64,000 nt of DNA from Blautia sp. AF19-10LB (GTDB lineage Bacteria > Bacillota > Clostridia > Lachnospirales > Lachnospiraceae): the NCBI RefSeq assembly GCF_003461245.1, contig NZ_QTWS01000010.1, positions 36,944-100,943 of the forward strand. Direction: 5' to 3'. Positions 1-8,569 of the stretch are shown here, one piece after another. How positions within the stretch are numbered: position 1 is the first letter of the stretch; every line of letters starts with the position of its first letter. Both the position numbers and the translations under genes were made by a program. The notes under the pieces were generated by a model. That model worked only from the letters and a program-made list of their open reading frames with translations, searched no databases and was not told the DNA's origin.

Positions 1-826
1 TTCTGGTATTATGATGGTTCATCTCCTGAGCGGACGGCGGATTCCAGTACTCTCCGTACATCTGGCGGAGAACAAAATCATAATCCTTCGGTCCTCTCAG
101 CGAAATATCCTCAAACGGATAATCTGCACCTTTACCGTAGTGCTTCCTGTGGAACATTTCCTTGAGCTTGTGGATCCCCATAAAATTTACCAGATATGGT
201 GAACTGTCATAGGAATATTTCTGCATCATACGATCCAGACGCTTCAGTTCTCTGTCTGTACGGAAAATCTTCTCTACCGGAAAGATCTTGCCTGCATTGA
301 TCAGGATCTGTTCATGCAGCGGTCTCTTCCGCTTGAGATCGACGTTTGTCGAAAACAGGGAATAATTTACCCTCGCTCTTGCGATCAGAAGCCGGAAGCA
401 ATGAAATTTACGAAGATATTTGTTGCCCGGCATTCCATCCAGAGGAAAAATATCGATCCATGCTTCTTTTTCCGCATCAACAGCTGCGGATTCATCGATC
501 ACCTTGACACGGCTGTCTGTGATTCTCGGTACATAATGATGATAACCTTCTGTTTTCTTAAAGCTGCAGTAATGAAGGTATTCCGGAAGTTCTTTCTCTG
601 CGATCTTCTCGAAGCGTCTGAAATCCGGTCTCGGCATTCCCACATCAATATCATCATCCCACGGGATAAAGCCTTCATGTCTGACCGCACCCAGCAGTGT
701 TCCTCCGAGTGCATAATAGCGCAGATGATGTTTCTTGCATATTCTCAGGAATTCTTTCAGAATGTCCAGCTCTACAAGCTGAAGTTTCCTGAGATCATTT
801 TGATTCTCTGTTTTCTGTTCTGCCAT
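1..826 (-). CDS. LicD-family phosphotransferase, 3' end outside window
   Basis: 275 codons are visible and the C-terminus runs off the left edge. The protein starts MAEQKTENQNDLRKLQ and carries the LicD core: an ALGGTLLGAVRHEGFIPWDD stretch followed by DIDVGMPR, with the acidic residues that bind metal in this nucleotidyltransferase-fold family. LicD proteins transfer phosphocholine or another phospho-group from a CDP- or NDP-carrier to cell-surface glycans. The ATG at 826 follows a GGGGAGG ribosome site and lies inside the last codons of the upstream glycosyltransferase (32-base overlap), so the two are translationally coupled in a surface-polysaccharide operon. The exact substituent cannot be read from sequence. 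I am sure of the family, not of the substrate. Confidence 0.85.
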   Translation of the reverse strand, partial: MAEQKTENQNDLRKLQLVELDILKEFLRICKKHHLRYYALGGTLLGAVRHEGFIPWDDDIDVGMPRPDFRRFEKIAEKELPEYLHYCSFKKTEGYHHYVPRITDSRVKVIDESAAVDAEKEAWIDIFPLDGMPGNKYLRKFHCFRLLIARARVNYSLFSTNVDLKRKRPLHEQILINAGKIFPVEKIFRTDRELKRLDRMMQKYSYDSSPYLVNFMGIHKLKEMFHRKHYGKGADYPFEDISLRGPKDYDFVLRQMYGEYWNPPSAQEMNHHNTR

Positions 827-2237
827 GGTGAAGATCCTCCCCTGTAATTTCCTCTACGGAATCTTTCAGTGCATTTACCTGATTATCATCTACACCCTCA
901 GAAACTTCCTTCTGGAAAAAGATCTTAACTGTCATCAACAGAAGTTTCAGATCGAGGAAAAACGAATAGTTCTCAATATAGAAGAGATCAAGTTTGAGTT
1001 TATCATATGGTGTCGTATTATATTTGCCATAAACCTGTGCATAGCCGGTAAGTCCTGCTTTAACTTTCAGACGATAATAAAATTCCGGAAGTTCCTTACG
1101 ATATTCACGCATAATTGTCTTACGTTCCGGTCTCGGACCTACCAGGGACATGTCTCCCTTAAAGACGTTGAATAACTGCGGAAGCTCGTCCAGATGAAGA
1201 TTACGAAGGACCTTACCGACCGGTGTGATCCTGGAATCATGTTTGGATGCAAGTCGCGCACCATGTTTCTCAGAATCCACACACATACTGCGGAATTTGC
1301 AGATCTTGAACGGCTTGCCACCAATAGTAAGTCTCTCCTGGAAATAAAATACAGGACCACCGTCGTATAATTTGACACACAATGCCGCGATCAGCATGAT
1401 CGGAGATGCCACAACAATTCCAATCGCAGATACTACGATATCCAGAAGTCTCTTGGCTGCACGCTGTTCCACAGAAAGTCCCATGTTCTTAGCAACCAGA
1501 AGTGGTGTGTCAAAAAGATGGATACGTTCACTTCCCATCAGAATGACATCCGAGATCTTCGGACTCAGATAACAACGGATAGAATGTGCAAAACAGTGTT
1601 TCAGATAACGGTTCCTGATCTGTGAAGGAAGATCCCAGATGATAACTCCGTCATATTCCTTCATCAATCGATAAATTTCTTTCTCTCCTGCATCAATGTG
1701 AACCTTGCCGCTGATGTCATATTTATCCTTACGGGAATTCATCTTGTGAATCAGGTCCCCCGGATCTCTGTCCCCGTAGATCACCAGCAGTTTACGCGCA
1801 CGGTAAAGTCTGGAATAAATATATCTTGACAGCCAGATCCAGATCAGAATGATCACAAACTGTACCAGCGTCATCTCCACCATCGGCCACGGATCAAGGA
1901 ACCAGCGGTTGATCAGGGTTATCTGGAAATATGTGATAACATTCGTACAGATCGTCGCGATCGTCATCGAATAAAATACATCGATACGCTTCAGGTAACC
2001 GACCTTGAGTCCTCCATATAATCTGGAAAACAGGACATTGATCAGGGCATAGATCGCGATCAGCACCCAGTTACCTTTTCTCCAGAAAGGTTCAAAGATC
2101 AGACCACGGTAAAAATCGTACCAGATATACGCAAAAACAGCTGTCTGGGCGATCACCACAAGGCTTGCCAGACAGAAAACAACAAAGCGTTTAAAATCTT
2201 CTCGTCTTTTCACCAGAATACCTCTTATTCTAATCAT
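795..2237 (-). CDS. Polyprenyl glycosylphosphotransferase (initiating sugar transferase)
   Basis: This 480-residue membrane protein has the WbaP/WcaJ/CpsE layout: hydrophobic segments in the first ~140 residues, a middle nucleotide-binding-like domain, one more membrane segment (about 270-290), then the bacterial sugar transferase domain with KFRSM, the LDELPQL motif and LVGPRPE. The family moves a sugar-1-phosphate from a UDP-sugar onto undecaprenyl phosphate, the first step of capsule or exopolysaccharide building. The ATG at 2237 has only a distant AGGAAA upstream, whereas a GTG at 2213 has AAGAGG seven bases before it, so translation may really begin eight codons later. It overlaps licD and is probably the first gene of the minus-strand transcript, because a promoter lies just upstream. 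Donor sugar unknown. Confidence 0.9.
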   Translation of the reverse strand: MIRIRGILVKRREDFKRFVVFCLASLVVIAQTAVFAYIWYDFYRGLIFEPFWRKGNWVLIAIYALINVLFSRLYGGLKVGYLKRIDVFYSMTIATICTNVITYFQITLINRWFLDPWPMVEMTLVQFVIILIWIWLSRYIYSRLYRARKLLVIYGDRDPGDLIHKMNSRKDKYDISGKVHIDAGEKEIYRLMKEYDGVIIWDLPSQIRNRYLKHCFAHSIRCYLSPKISDVILMGSERIHLFDTPLLVAKNMGLSVEQRAAKRLLDIVVSAIGIVVASPIMLIAALCVKLYDGGPVFYFQERLTIGGKPFKICKFRSMCVDSEKHGARLASKHDSRITPVGKVLRNLHLDELPQLFNVFKGDMSLVGPRPERKTIMREYRKELPEFYYRLKVKAGLTGYAQVYGKYNTTPYDKLKLDLFYIENYSFFLDLKLLLMTVKIFFQKEVSEGVDDNQVNALKDSVEEITGEDLHHGRTENRESK

Positions 2238-2264
2238 ATATTATTTCTTTTTCCTGACGTTGCT

Positions 2265-2293
2265 ATTATAACGTATATCTTCTTTTCCGTCCA
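2265..2293 (-). promoter_or_regulatory. Promoter of the glycosylphosphotransferase-licD transcript
   Basis: Reading the minus strand, TGGACG (2288-2293) and TATAAT (2265-2270) are separated by exactly 17 bases. Four of six bases match the -35 consensus and all six match the -10. It lies about 28 bases upstream of the ATG at 2237. Confidence 0.65.
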
Positions 2294-2519
2294 GTCATTG
2301 CAAAATGTTTGCCGTTTTTCCGCTCTTTCGGGTGTGGTTTTATGGATGTTTCCGACAATTTTTATTCGTATTTTGTAGTATTTTGTAGTATTTTAGTGCA
2401 TTTTACATGATTTTTGTTTGTTTTTTACTTATTTTTCCTTTTTTTTCATTTTTTTTAATGCATTCTTTACAACACGCATTTTTTTTCTTCAATAAAATAG
2501 ACTTTTTTGCTCAAAAATG

Positions 2520-2548
2520 TAGAAATGTTTTTGTAAAAATTGTATAAT
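2520..2548 (+). promoter_or_regulatory. glgCD promoter in a T-rich 350-base intergenic gap
   Basis: A consensus TATAAT (2543-2548) lies 17 bases after a weak -35 (TAGAAA, 2520-2525), followed by an AAGGAAAGTGAGG ribosome site ahead of the glgC ATG at 2591. The gap from 2238 to 2590 otherwise holds only the divergent promoter and a long T-rich stretch with a TTTTGTAGTA repeat near 2372-2391. I see no gene, riboswitch or tRNA in it. Confidence 0.6.
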
Positions 2549-2590
2549 AGGAGATATACAAGCATTATTAAAGGAAAGTGAGGGTTCACT

Positions 2591-3730
2591 ATGAAACAAA
2601 ACAACATGTTAGCGATGATCCTGGCTGGCGGCCGTGGCAGTCGTCTCCATGAACTTACCAACAAAGTTGCCAAACCGGCAGTTTCATATGGCGGTAAATA
2701 CCGCATCGTTGATTTCCCGTTAAGCAACTGCGCTAACAGCGGTGTCGACATCGTGGGTGTTCTTACCCAGTATGAATCTGTCCTTCTGAACAGTTATGTA
2801 GCAGCAGGCGGTCGTTGGGGTCTTGATGCAAGAGAAAGCGGAGTTTTCGTTCTCCCGCCTCGTGAAAAAGCCGATGCTGATCTGGACGTATACAGAGGTA
2901 CTGCTGACGCTATTTCTCAGAATATCGACTTTATTGACAAATACTCACCAGAATATCTTCTGGTTCTCTCCGGCGACCATATCTACAAGATGGATTATGA
3001 CAAGATGCTGGATTACCACAAGGAAATGAATGCAGACGCTACCATCGCTGTTATCGAAGTACCGATGAAGGAAGCAAGCCGTTTCGGTATCATGAACACA
3101 GACGGTGACGGACGTATCGTTGAATTCGAAGAAAAACCTGAACACCCGAAGAGCAATCTTGCATCTATGGGTATCTATATCTTTAACTGGAAACTGCTTC
3201 GCAAGATCCTTCTTGCAGATATGAAGAATCCTGATTCTCACCATGACTTTGGTAAGGACGTTATTCCATGTCTCCTGAATGATAAGAAGACACTTGCAGC
3301 TTACAAATTCAAAGGCTACTGGAAGGACGTAGGAACCATCGATTCTCTCTGGGAAGCAAACATGGATCTTATCGATTCCCGCAACGAACTGAATCTGAAC
3401 GATCCGGCATGGAAGATCTACACAGAAGACACATCCGCTCTTCCTCAGTACATAGGACCAAACGCCAAAGTAAATAAGGCCTTCATTACCCAGGGCTGTG
3501 TTGTAGAGGGTGAAGTAAATCATTCTGTACTGTTCACCGGATGTAAGGTCGGCGAAGGTGCCAAGATCATCGACAGTGTACTGATGCCAGGCGTAGAAGT
3601 AGCTGCAGGCGCAGTTGTACGGCGTGCTCTTGTTGCCGATAATGTCAAGATCGGTCAGGATGCTGTTGTCGGCAGCGCAGACAGTGAAAATATCGAACTC
3701 GTGTCCAAACGTGTAAAGGGGGTAGAATAA
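2591..3730 (+). CDS. glgC: Glucose-1-phosphate adenylyltransferase catalytic subunit
   Basis: ADP-glucose pyrophosphorylase makes ADP-glucose from glucose-1-phosphate and ATP, the committed step of bacterial glycogen synthesis. At 379 residues it is normal length. The N-terminus has the pyrophosphorylase signature [11 protein letters not shown], the catalytic aspartate motif [10 protein letters not shown] lies near residue 128, and the C-terminal third has left-handed beta-helix hexapeptide repeats. It is followed after one base by glgD, the usual arrangement in Firmicutes, where GlgC and GlgD form a mixed tetramer. The ATG has a good ribosome site and a TATAAT promoter upstream. No other glycogen genes are in the window. 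Confidence 0.96.
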   Translation: MKQNNMLAMILAGGRGSRLHELTNKVAKPAVSYGGKYRIVDFPLSNCANSGVDIVGVLTQYESVLLNSYVAAGGRWGLDARESGVFVLPPREKADADLDVYRGTADAISQNIDFIDKYSPEYLLVLSGDHIYKMDYDKMLDYHKEMNADATIAVIEVPMKEASRFGIMNTDGDGRIVEFEEKPEHPKSNLASMGIYIFNWKLLRKILLADMKNPDSHHDFGKDVIPCLLNDKKTLAAYKFKGYWKDVGTIDSLWEANMDLIDSRNELNLNDPAWKIYTEDTSALPQYIGPNAKVNKAFITQGCVVEGEVNHSVLFTGCKVGEGAKIIDSVLMPGVEVAAGAVVRRALVADNVKIGQDAVVGSADSENIELVSKRVKGVE

Positions 3731-3731
3731 T

Positions 3732-4847
3732 ATGGCAAGAGCATTTGGAATTGTCACATCTTCCGGATCCCATGTTAATGTAGGAGGACTTCAGCAGTAT
3801 CGTCCGATCGGTGCTTTCTCCTTCCTTGGAAGATATCGTGTCATCGACTTTCCTATTTCAAATATGAGCAACAGCGGCATCGACCGCATTCAGGTATATG
3901 TAAAGAACAAACCGCGTTCTCTGGTAGAGCACCTCGGAACCGGCCGTCATTACAACATCAACTCCAAGCGTGGTAAACTCCAGCTTATGTTCTCCCAGAA
4001 CAGCTCAGAGAACGATGTATACAATACAGATATCGCAGCTTTCGCTGAAAACCTTGAATTCATCGAGCGTATGCATGAACCCTATGTGATCATCGCTCCT
4101 GCTTACATGGTATACGCTGCAAACTACAGTGAACTTCTTCAGGCACATATTGATTCCGGTGCGGACATTTCTCTTCTGTATCATTCCGTTGATAACGCAA
4201 GAGAATCTTTTCTGAACTGCGATATCCTGAACCTGAACAAGCAGAAAGGTGTCGAATCCATCGAAAAGAACCGCGGAAGTGCTCAGAAACGCAATATCTT
4301 CATGGATACCTATATCATGAACAAAGAGCTTTTCATTGACCTCATCAAAAAAGCCAAAAAGATCTCTTCCATGTACACTCTGCCGCAGATCGTAGCAGCT
4401 TCTCTTGGAGATCTGGATATCCGTGGTATTGCACACAGAGGATACTTTGCATCTATCACTGACTTTAACAGTTATTACAATGCAAACCTCTCTTTGATCG
4501 ATATCAAGACTGCTGAGGGACTGTTCAATCCGGAATGGCCAATCTACACCAGAACCAACGATTCCTGCCCGACTCAGTATCTTGAGGGAGCAGATGTTAA
4601 GAATTCCGTTATCTCCAACGGCTGCATCATCGAAGGAACCGTAGAGAACTCCGTAATCGGACGTGGCTGCCAGATCAAACCTGGTGCTGTCGTTAAGAAC
4701 AGTGTTGTACTTGCTCATACTGTAGTTGGTGAGAATGCACACATTGAGAATCAGGTTATGGATAAATGGGCCAGGGTTATCCATGGCAATGAGATCATTG
4801 CTGAGGAGGGACATCCTGGATATATCCGCAGAGATGATATACTGTAA
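3732..4847 (+). CDS. glgD: Glucose-1-phosphate adenylyltransferase regulatory-type subunit
   Basis: This 371-residue paralog of GlgC keeps the nucleotidyltransferase fold and C-terminal beta-helix but has lost active-site residues. The glycine-rich GGRGSRL loop is replaced by TSSGSHVNVGGL, and the SGDH motif by IAPAYMVY. In Firmicutes GlgD is inactive or weakly active alone and changes the activity and effector response of GlgC in the heteromer. It starts one base after the glgC stop, so the two are co-translated. A strong hairpin 25 bases downstream ends the transcript. Confidence 0.94.
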   Translation: MARAFGIVTSSGSHVNVGGLQQYRPIGAFSFLGRYRVIDFPISNMSNSGIDRIQVYVKNKPRSLVEHLGTGRHYNINSKRGKLQLMFSQNSSENDVYNTDIAAFAENLEFIERMHEPYVIIAPAYMVYAANYSELLQAHIDSGADISLLYHSVDNARESFLNCDILNLNKQKGVESIEKNRGSAQKRNIFMDTYIMNKELFIDLIKKAKKISSMYTLPQIVAASLGDLDIRGIAHRGYFASITDFNSYYNANLSLIDIKTAEGLFNPEWPIYTRTNDSCPTQYLEGADVKNSVISNGCIIEGTVENSVIGRGCQIKPGAVVKNSVVLAHTVVGENAHIENQVMDKWARVIHGNEIIAEEGHPGYIRRDDIL

Positions 4848-4871
4848 TCCAAACTTTCTTTTAATAAAATG

Positions 4872-4912
4872 AAAAAATACCCGGCGGGCAGTTTGTCCAT
4901 CGGGTATTTTTT
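4872..4912 (+). terminator. Bidirectional terminator after glgD
   Basis: AAAAAATACCCG pairs with CGGGTATTTTTT around an 18-base loop, giving A and T runs on both sides. It can stop glgCD from the left and whatever reads through the kinase remnant from the right. Confidence 0.85.
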
Positions 4913-4928
4913 CGTCTCTGATCCTTTT

Positions 4929-5610
4929 TTATAAGATAACGGTAATCGTTAATCCTCTGCCATTTTTGTTCTCTGCCGTGATACTGGGATTCTCCGCTTT
5001 CCATTTCCATGACCTCTGTGTTTGCATCAATGATCGTCAGTGGTGTCTTGAGCTCGTGGCTCGCGTCTGTGATAAAGCGTTTCTGTTTCTGGATACTCTC
5101 TTCTACCGGTCGGAATACCATCCTGGAAAAGATCACTACCAGCAGAAAGACGTATTTTGCTCCGTCTTCTGTCTCCGTCACTCTGTAGCGGTAGATTCCC
5201 TGGAATCCTGTGGTTTTGTTTTTTTGCTGAGCTGTCTGTGTGTATTCCTCGGCAGTCTCCTCATCAACCGCTGCGATCCTGTCCAGATCACAGTCTGTGA
5301 CTTCTCCGTTCTCATCCACAGTCACAGTAAAATAGCGCGTCTCAAATGGTGTCTCCACAGAAAAACGACTCTTGTCTTTTTTATTATTCTCTGGTTTCGC
5401 CGGTGGAGTTTCTGTGTCGTCCTGCTCATGCCATGACGGCTCCTCCGGGAATTTCCCGTCGTTCTGTTCGAGAAGTGCTGTCATTTCATCTGCACGGTCC
5501 AGCATTTCTCTGTAATTGCTGAAATTGACAACGCCCATGATGGCGGTGAGCACCAGCATGGTCGAAAGCATTGCCACTAGAATAAATTTTTTTCTTAAAT
5601 CCCGTATCAT
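4929..5610 (-). pseudogene. Sensor histidine kinase remnant with two internal deletions
   Basis: The start is intact: MIRDLRKKFILVAMLSTML, a membrane segment and an extracytoplasmic domain. Then YVFLLVVIFSRMVF shows that the stretch leading into the second membrane helix is lost. The phospho-acceptor box DASHELKTPLTI survives, but after MESGESQ the reading frame is broken. In the shifted frame SITAENKNGRGL and TITVIL stop at 4929-4931, which is the expected last strand of the ATPase domain, so nearly the whole ATP-binding domain has been deleted. The unshifted frame runs on to an unrelated tail. The start ATG overlaps the stop of the response-regulator remnant (ATGA), the normal organisation of such pairs. 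It cannot be an active kinase. Confidence 0.85.
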
Positions 5611-5830
5611 GACTGTATCTCCAGATAATAGCCCTGTCCTCGTGCTGCTTTGATCTTCACGTTACGGTCTGTTGAGATCACCTGACTCGGGTTTGCCGCA
5701 AGGAGTTCCATGACCTGAAACTCCTTGTTTGGCAGTCTGCACGCATCTGTGGGGGATTTTAGTTCAAAGGTGGTGCAGTCAAGGGAAAGATTTCCGACTT
5801 TTAATGTTGAGCTGACGGCTTCTGTCCGAG
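5607..5830 (-). pseudogene. Response regulator remnant (OmpR-type DNA-binding domain)
   Basis: From about 5825 down, one frame reads LKVGNLSLDCTTFELKSP, then LPNKEFQVMELLAANPSQVI, then STDR joined straight to NVKIKAARGQGYYLEIQ before a stop. This is the winged-helix output domain of an OmpR-family regulator. The whole receiver domain is missing, and about 30 residues between STDR and NVKIK (the recognition-helix region) have been cut out. It overlaps the kinase start by four bases. It is a decayed relic. Confidence 0.8.
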
Positions 5831-5943
5831 GAACTATCGGTAGATTCTGCCGCTGTCGCCGCGGAGTTTCCTGCTGCGTAAACGCTTGCTGTTGACATAC
5901 TTAATACTAATCCTAACATTACTGCTACATATTTTTTCTTCAT
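5779..5943 (-). pseudogene. Signal-peptide start of a secreted protein, fused by deletion to the regulator relic
   Basis: A 54-codon reading frame begins MKKKYVAVMLGLVLSMST, then ASVYAAGNSAATAAESTD. It has a textbook signal peptide with an A-x-A cleavage region, preceded by an AGGTGG ribosome site. After about residue 40 it runs into the response-regulator remnant in the wrong frame and stops at 5779-5781. The simplest reading is that one deletion joined the start of a secreted-protein gene to the back half of the regulator gene. Which secreted protein it was cannot be told. Such small exported proteins often precede two-component genes in this family of bacteria. Confidence 0.7.
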
Positions 5944-5947
5944 AAAA

Positions 5948-6000
5948 AAGTTCCACCTTTCTGTGTTCGTTTCGATAAGTACACTATACAGGTGGAACTT
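5948..6000 (-). promoter_or_regulatory. Inverted repeat covering the ribosome site, followed by T6
   Basis: AAGTTCCACCT (5990-6000) and AGGTGGAACTT (5948-5958), read on the minus strand, are perfect 11-base complements around a 31-base loop. The second arm contains the AGGTGG ribosome site and is followed by TTTTTT and the ATG at 5943. The folded RNA would hide the ribosome site or act as a terminator. Confidence 0.6.
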
Positions 6001-6027
6001 TAATTTTACTTTAAAGTAGTTGTAAAG
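5983..6027 (-). promoter_or_regulatory. Candidate response-regulator-dependent promoter
   Basis: On the minus strand, CTTTACA (6021-6027) and CTTTAAA (6010-6016) are direct repeats set 11 bases apart, one helical turn, as OmpR-family sites are. They overlap the place of a missing -35 (AAGTAA) with a TATAGT -10 at 5983-5988. This is the layout of an activator-dependent promoter, left behind while its probable regulator has decayed. Confidence 0.45.
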
Positions 6028-6036
6028 ATTTTGTGA

Positions 6037-6579
6037 TCAACGATAATATCTTTTTCCACTGAATGCTGTCACTACACACTCAATCCCCTCAAGGATCAGA
6101 TAAGAGCCAACCAGCACTCCCATGGAAAGAATCGTGACCATCGGCCGGAACACCAGCATAATTCCGACGATCAGCCCAAGAATATTCAGGATCAGGGAAA
6201 GTGTGTAGTAAGTACTTCCAAAATGCATCTTCATATACTGCAGATGCGAAAGTCTGGAAATACAGTGTGCAATGATCCAGATCGGAAGGAGCATTGCGAT
6301 CGCCCAGGTTCCTGCACTCGGATGTACCATCAGCATAAAACCTGCCATGATACCCAGAATTCCAGTCACAAGGGAAATGATCGGTCCGAAACCGGTGAAA
6401 CGTTCCATTTTAACATACAGAACGATATCAGCGATTCCACTGAAAACTGCGATCAGTCCACACAGTACTACGATCCAGGTAATAATGCCTACCGGCTGTT
6501 TAATGATAAAAATCCCAAGAATGATCAGAACGATTCCCAAGATCAGTTCTGTCCATCCAATGTCAGACTGTCTTCTCAT
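6037..6579 (-). CDS. DUF308 (HdeD-like) membrane protein
   Basis: 180 residues with about six hydrophobic helices, beginning [20 protein letters not shown] with the repeated G-I-x-x-I-x-x-G pattern of DUF308/HdeD proteins. HdeD in E. coli is linked to acid resistance. The role in Firmicutes is unknown. The start overlaps the end of ftsH by 17 bases, so it is translated from the ftsH message and may act in membrane quality control, though that is inference from position only. Confidence 0.85.
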   Translation of the reverse strand: MRRQSDIGWTELILGIVLIILGIFIIKQPVGIITWIVVLCGLIAVFSGIADIVLYVKMERFTGFGPIISLVTGILGIMAGFMLMVHPSAGTWAIAMLLPIWIIAHCISRLSHLQYMKMHFGSTYYTLSLILNILGLIVGIMLVFRPMVTILSMGVLVGSYLILEGIECVVTAFSGKRYYR

Positions 6580-8419
6580 GATCGTTCGCCTCCTTTGTTT
6601 CGCTTCCGTTCAGGATCGCCATGAACTCATCTCCCGTGATCGTCTCTTTTTCATAGAGATAATTAGAAAGTTCATCAAGTTTCTGGCGGTTGTCCAGAAG
6701 GATCTTTTTCGCTTTTTCATGTTCTCTCTTGACGAGTTCAACTACCTGACGGTCGATCTCTTTCTGCGTATCTGCGGAGCATGCCAGAGATGCATCACCG
6801 CCAAGGTACTGATTTGTCACCGTTTCCATTGCCACCATGTCAAAATCATCGCTCATACCATAACGGGTGATCATAGAACGTGCGATCTTGGTCGCCTGCT
6901 CGATATCATTAGAAGCACCTGTGGTCACTTCGCCAAATACAACTTCCTCTGCGGCACGTCCACCGGTAAAAGTCGCGATCTTGTTTTCCAGTTCTTTCTT
7001 TGTCAGAAGGTATTTATCCCCCTGTTCTACCTGCATGGTATAACCAAGTGCACCGGAAGTTCTCGGAATGATCGTGATCTTCTGGACAGGTGCAGAATGC
7101 ATCTGCATTGCTGCGACAAGCGCATGTCCGATCTCGTGATATGCGACAACTTTCTTCTCCTGATCGGAAAGTACGGCATTTTTCTTCTGGTATCCTGCGA
7201 TAACGACTTCGATGCTCTCTTCAAGGTCTGCTTCTGTCACAACTTCGCGGTTGTCGCGGACTGCACGAAGAGCTGCTTCATTGACAATATTGGCAAGTTC
7301 CGCACCGGAAGCTCCGGATGCCATTCTTGCGATCGTATGGAAATCTACATCATCAGAAAGCTGAACTTTCTTTGCATGTACTTTAAGGATTGCTTCACGG
7401 CCTTCAAGATCCGGAAGTTCCACAGGTACACGGCGGTCAAAACGTCCCGGACGGGTCAATGCCGGGTCAAGAGATTCCGGACGGTTGGTCGCTGCCAGAA
7501 TGATAACACCATTGTTTCCTCCAAAACCATCCATCTCTGTAAGAAGCTGGTTCAGAGTCTGCTCACGTTCATCATTGCCGCCTGCCATCTGACCGTCACG
7601 TTTCTTGCCGATGGCATCGATCTCGTCGATAAATACGATACAAGGAGCCTTTTCTTTTGCCTGGCTGAAAAGATCACGGACTTTGGATGCGCCCATTCCG
7701 ACGAACATCTCGACAAATTCAGAACCGGACATGGAGAAGAACGGTACATCAGCCTCTCCGGCTACCGCTTTTGCCAGCATAGTCTTACCAGTACCTGGAG
7801 GGCCTACGAGCAGGACTCCTTTCGGCATGGAAGCACCGACTTTGGTGTATTTTTCCGGATTGTGAAGATAATCAACGATTTCCTGAAGATTTTCTTTTGC
7901 TTCTTCCTCACCTGCAACATCGCTGAAATGAATTCCTTCGGTTGATGGTACATAAACCTTGGCGTTGCTTTTTCCCATTCCAAATGCCATAGAATTCTTG
8001 CCGCCCGCCTGGTTCATCATTTTGCGGCCCATATACTGGCCAAGTGCGATAAAGATCACCAGCGGAAGAATACCTGTGAGCAGAAAACTTGCCAGCGGTG
8101 ATATCTGCTGATCGATCTCCTTGGAAAACTTCGCTCCGGCATCGTAAAGACGCTCTGTCAGAGTCGGGTCGTCCATCACACCTGTTTTGTAAACGATATT
8201 CGAGTCATCCTTGTCTGTAAAAAGGATCTGATTGTCCTCAATCTGGACATCCTCAATCTTTTTGTCTTCAATCTTTGACATAAAAGTTCCATAATCTACT
8301 TCCCTGACCATGCTCTTCGTGATCATCGGTGTCACGATCACGTTAAAAATGACAAGGACCAGAAGCACGATTCCGTAATAATAAAGCAATGGCTTCTTTG
8401 GTGATTTCACTTCTTTCAT
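6563..8419 (-). CDS. ftsH: ATP-dependent membrane zinc metalloprotease FtsH
   Basis: FtsH is a hexameric AAA+ protease that pulls damaged or regulatory membrane and soluble proteins into a zinc protease chamber. The 618-residue protein has two membrane helices (about 12-30 and 110-127) around an extracytoplasmic domain, Walker A GPPGTGKT at 206-213, Walker B FIDEIDA near 263-269, the second region of homology ([21 protein letters not shown]), and the zinc-binding HEIGH at 428-432. Length and domains are complete. The ATG at 8419 has an AAGGAGG site and its own TATAAT upstream. The DUF308 gene is coupled downstream. Confidence 0.97.
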   Translation of the reverse strand: MKEVKSPKKPLLYYYGIVLLVLVIFNVIVTPMITKSMVREVDYGTFMSKIEDKKIEDVQIEDNQILFTDKDDSNIVYKTGVMDDPTLTERLYDAGAKFSKEIDQQISPLASFLLTGILPLVIFIALGQYMGRKMMNQAGGKNSMAFGMGKSNAKVYVPSTEGIHFSDVAGEEEAKENLQEIVDYLHNPEKYTKVGASMPKGVLLVGPPGTGKTMLAKAVAGEADVPFFSMSGSEFVEMFVGMGASKVRDLFSQAKEKAPCIVFIDEIDAIGKKRDGQMAGGNDEREQTLNQLLTEMDGFGGNNGVIILAATNRPESLDPALTRPGRFDRRVPVELPDLEGREAILKVHAKKVQLSDDVDFHTIARMASGASGAELANIVNEAALRAVRDNREVVTEADLEESIEVVIAGYQKKNAVLSDQEKKVVAYHEIGHALVAAMQMHSAPVQKITIIPRTSGALGYTMQVEQGDKYLLTKKELENKIATFTGGRAAEEVVFGEVTTGASNDIEQATKIARSMITRYGMSDDFDMVAMETVTNQYLGGDASLACSADTQKEIDRQVVELVKREHEKAKKILLDNRQKLDELSNYLYEKETITGDEFMAILNGSETKEANDHEKTV

Positions 8420-8463
8420 GAAACAGTTCCTCCTTACCCTGGTTATCTTTTAATTCATTATCC

Positions 8464-8469
8464 ATTATA
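8464..8469 (-). promoter_or_regulatory. ftsH -10 element
   Basis: A TATAAT on the minus strand lies about 45 bases before the ftsH ATG. No good -35 is visible at 16-18 bases, so the promoter may need help or be read partly from upstream. No CIRCE-type repeat is present. Confidence 0.5.
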
Positions 8470-8495
8470 TCCCAGATCCGGTCTTTTTTTATATA

Positions 8496-8544
8496 GACAA
8501 AATCCGCAATATGTTCGATTTTGTCACACATTGCGGATTCTGTC
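8496..8544. repeat. Long stem-loop between accDA and ftsH
   Basis: GACAAAATCCGCAAT (8496-8510) pairs with ATTGCGGATTCTGTC (8530-8544), 15 pairs with one mismatch, around a 19-base loop. It follows the accDA stop but lacks a T-run immediately after the stem on the minus strand. It may be a weak terminator or mRNA-stabilising structure. Confidence 0.55.
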
Positions 8545-8569
8545 CTACGTTTCTTTTTTATGAAATTTA

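Noticed and set aside
6272..7945. 557-codon open frame on the plus strand opposite ftsH
   Set aside because: Cys/His/Phe-rich composition, no ribosome site, and it lies wholly antisense to a certain ftsH. It is a codon-usage shadow.
8464..8544. CIRCE-type heat-shock operator before ftsH
   Set aside because: The inverted repeat is AT-rich with a GACAAAATCCGC core and lacks TTAGCACTC-n9-GAGTGCTAA.
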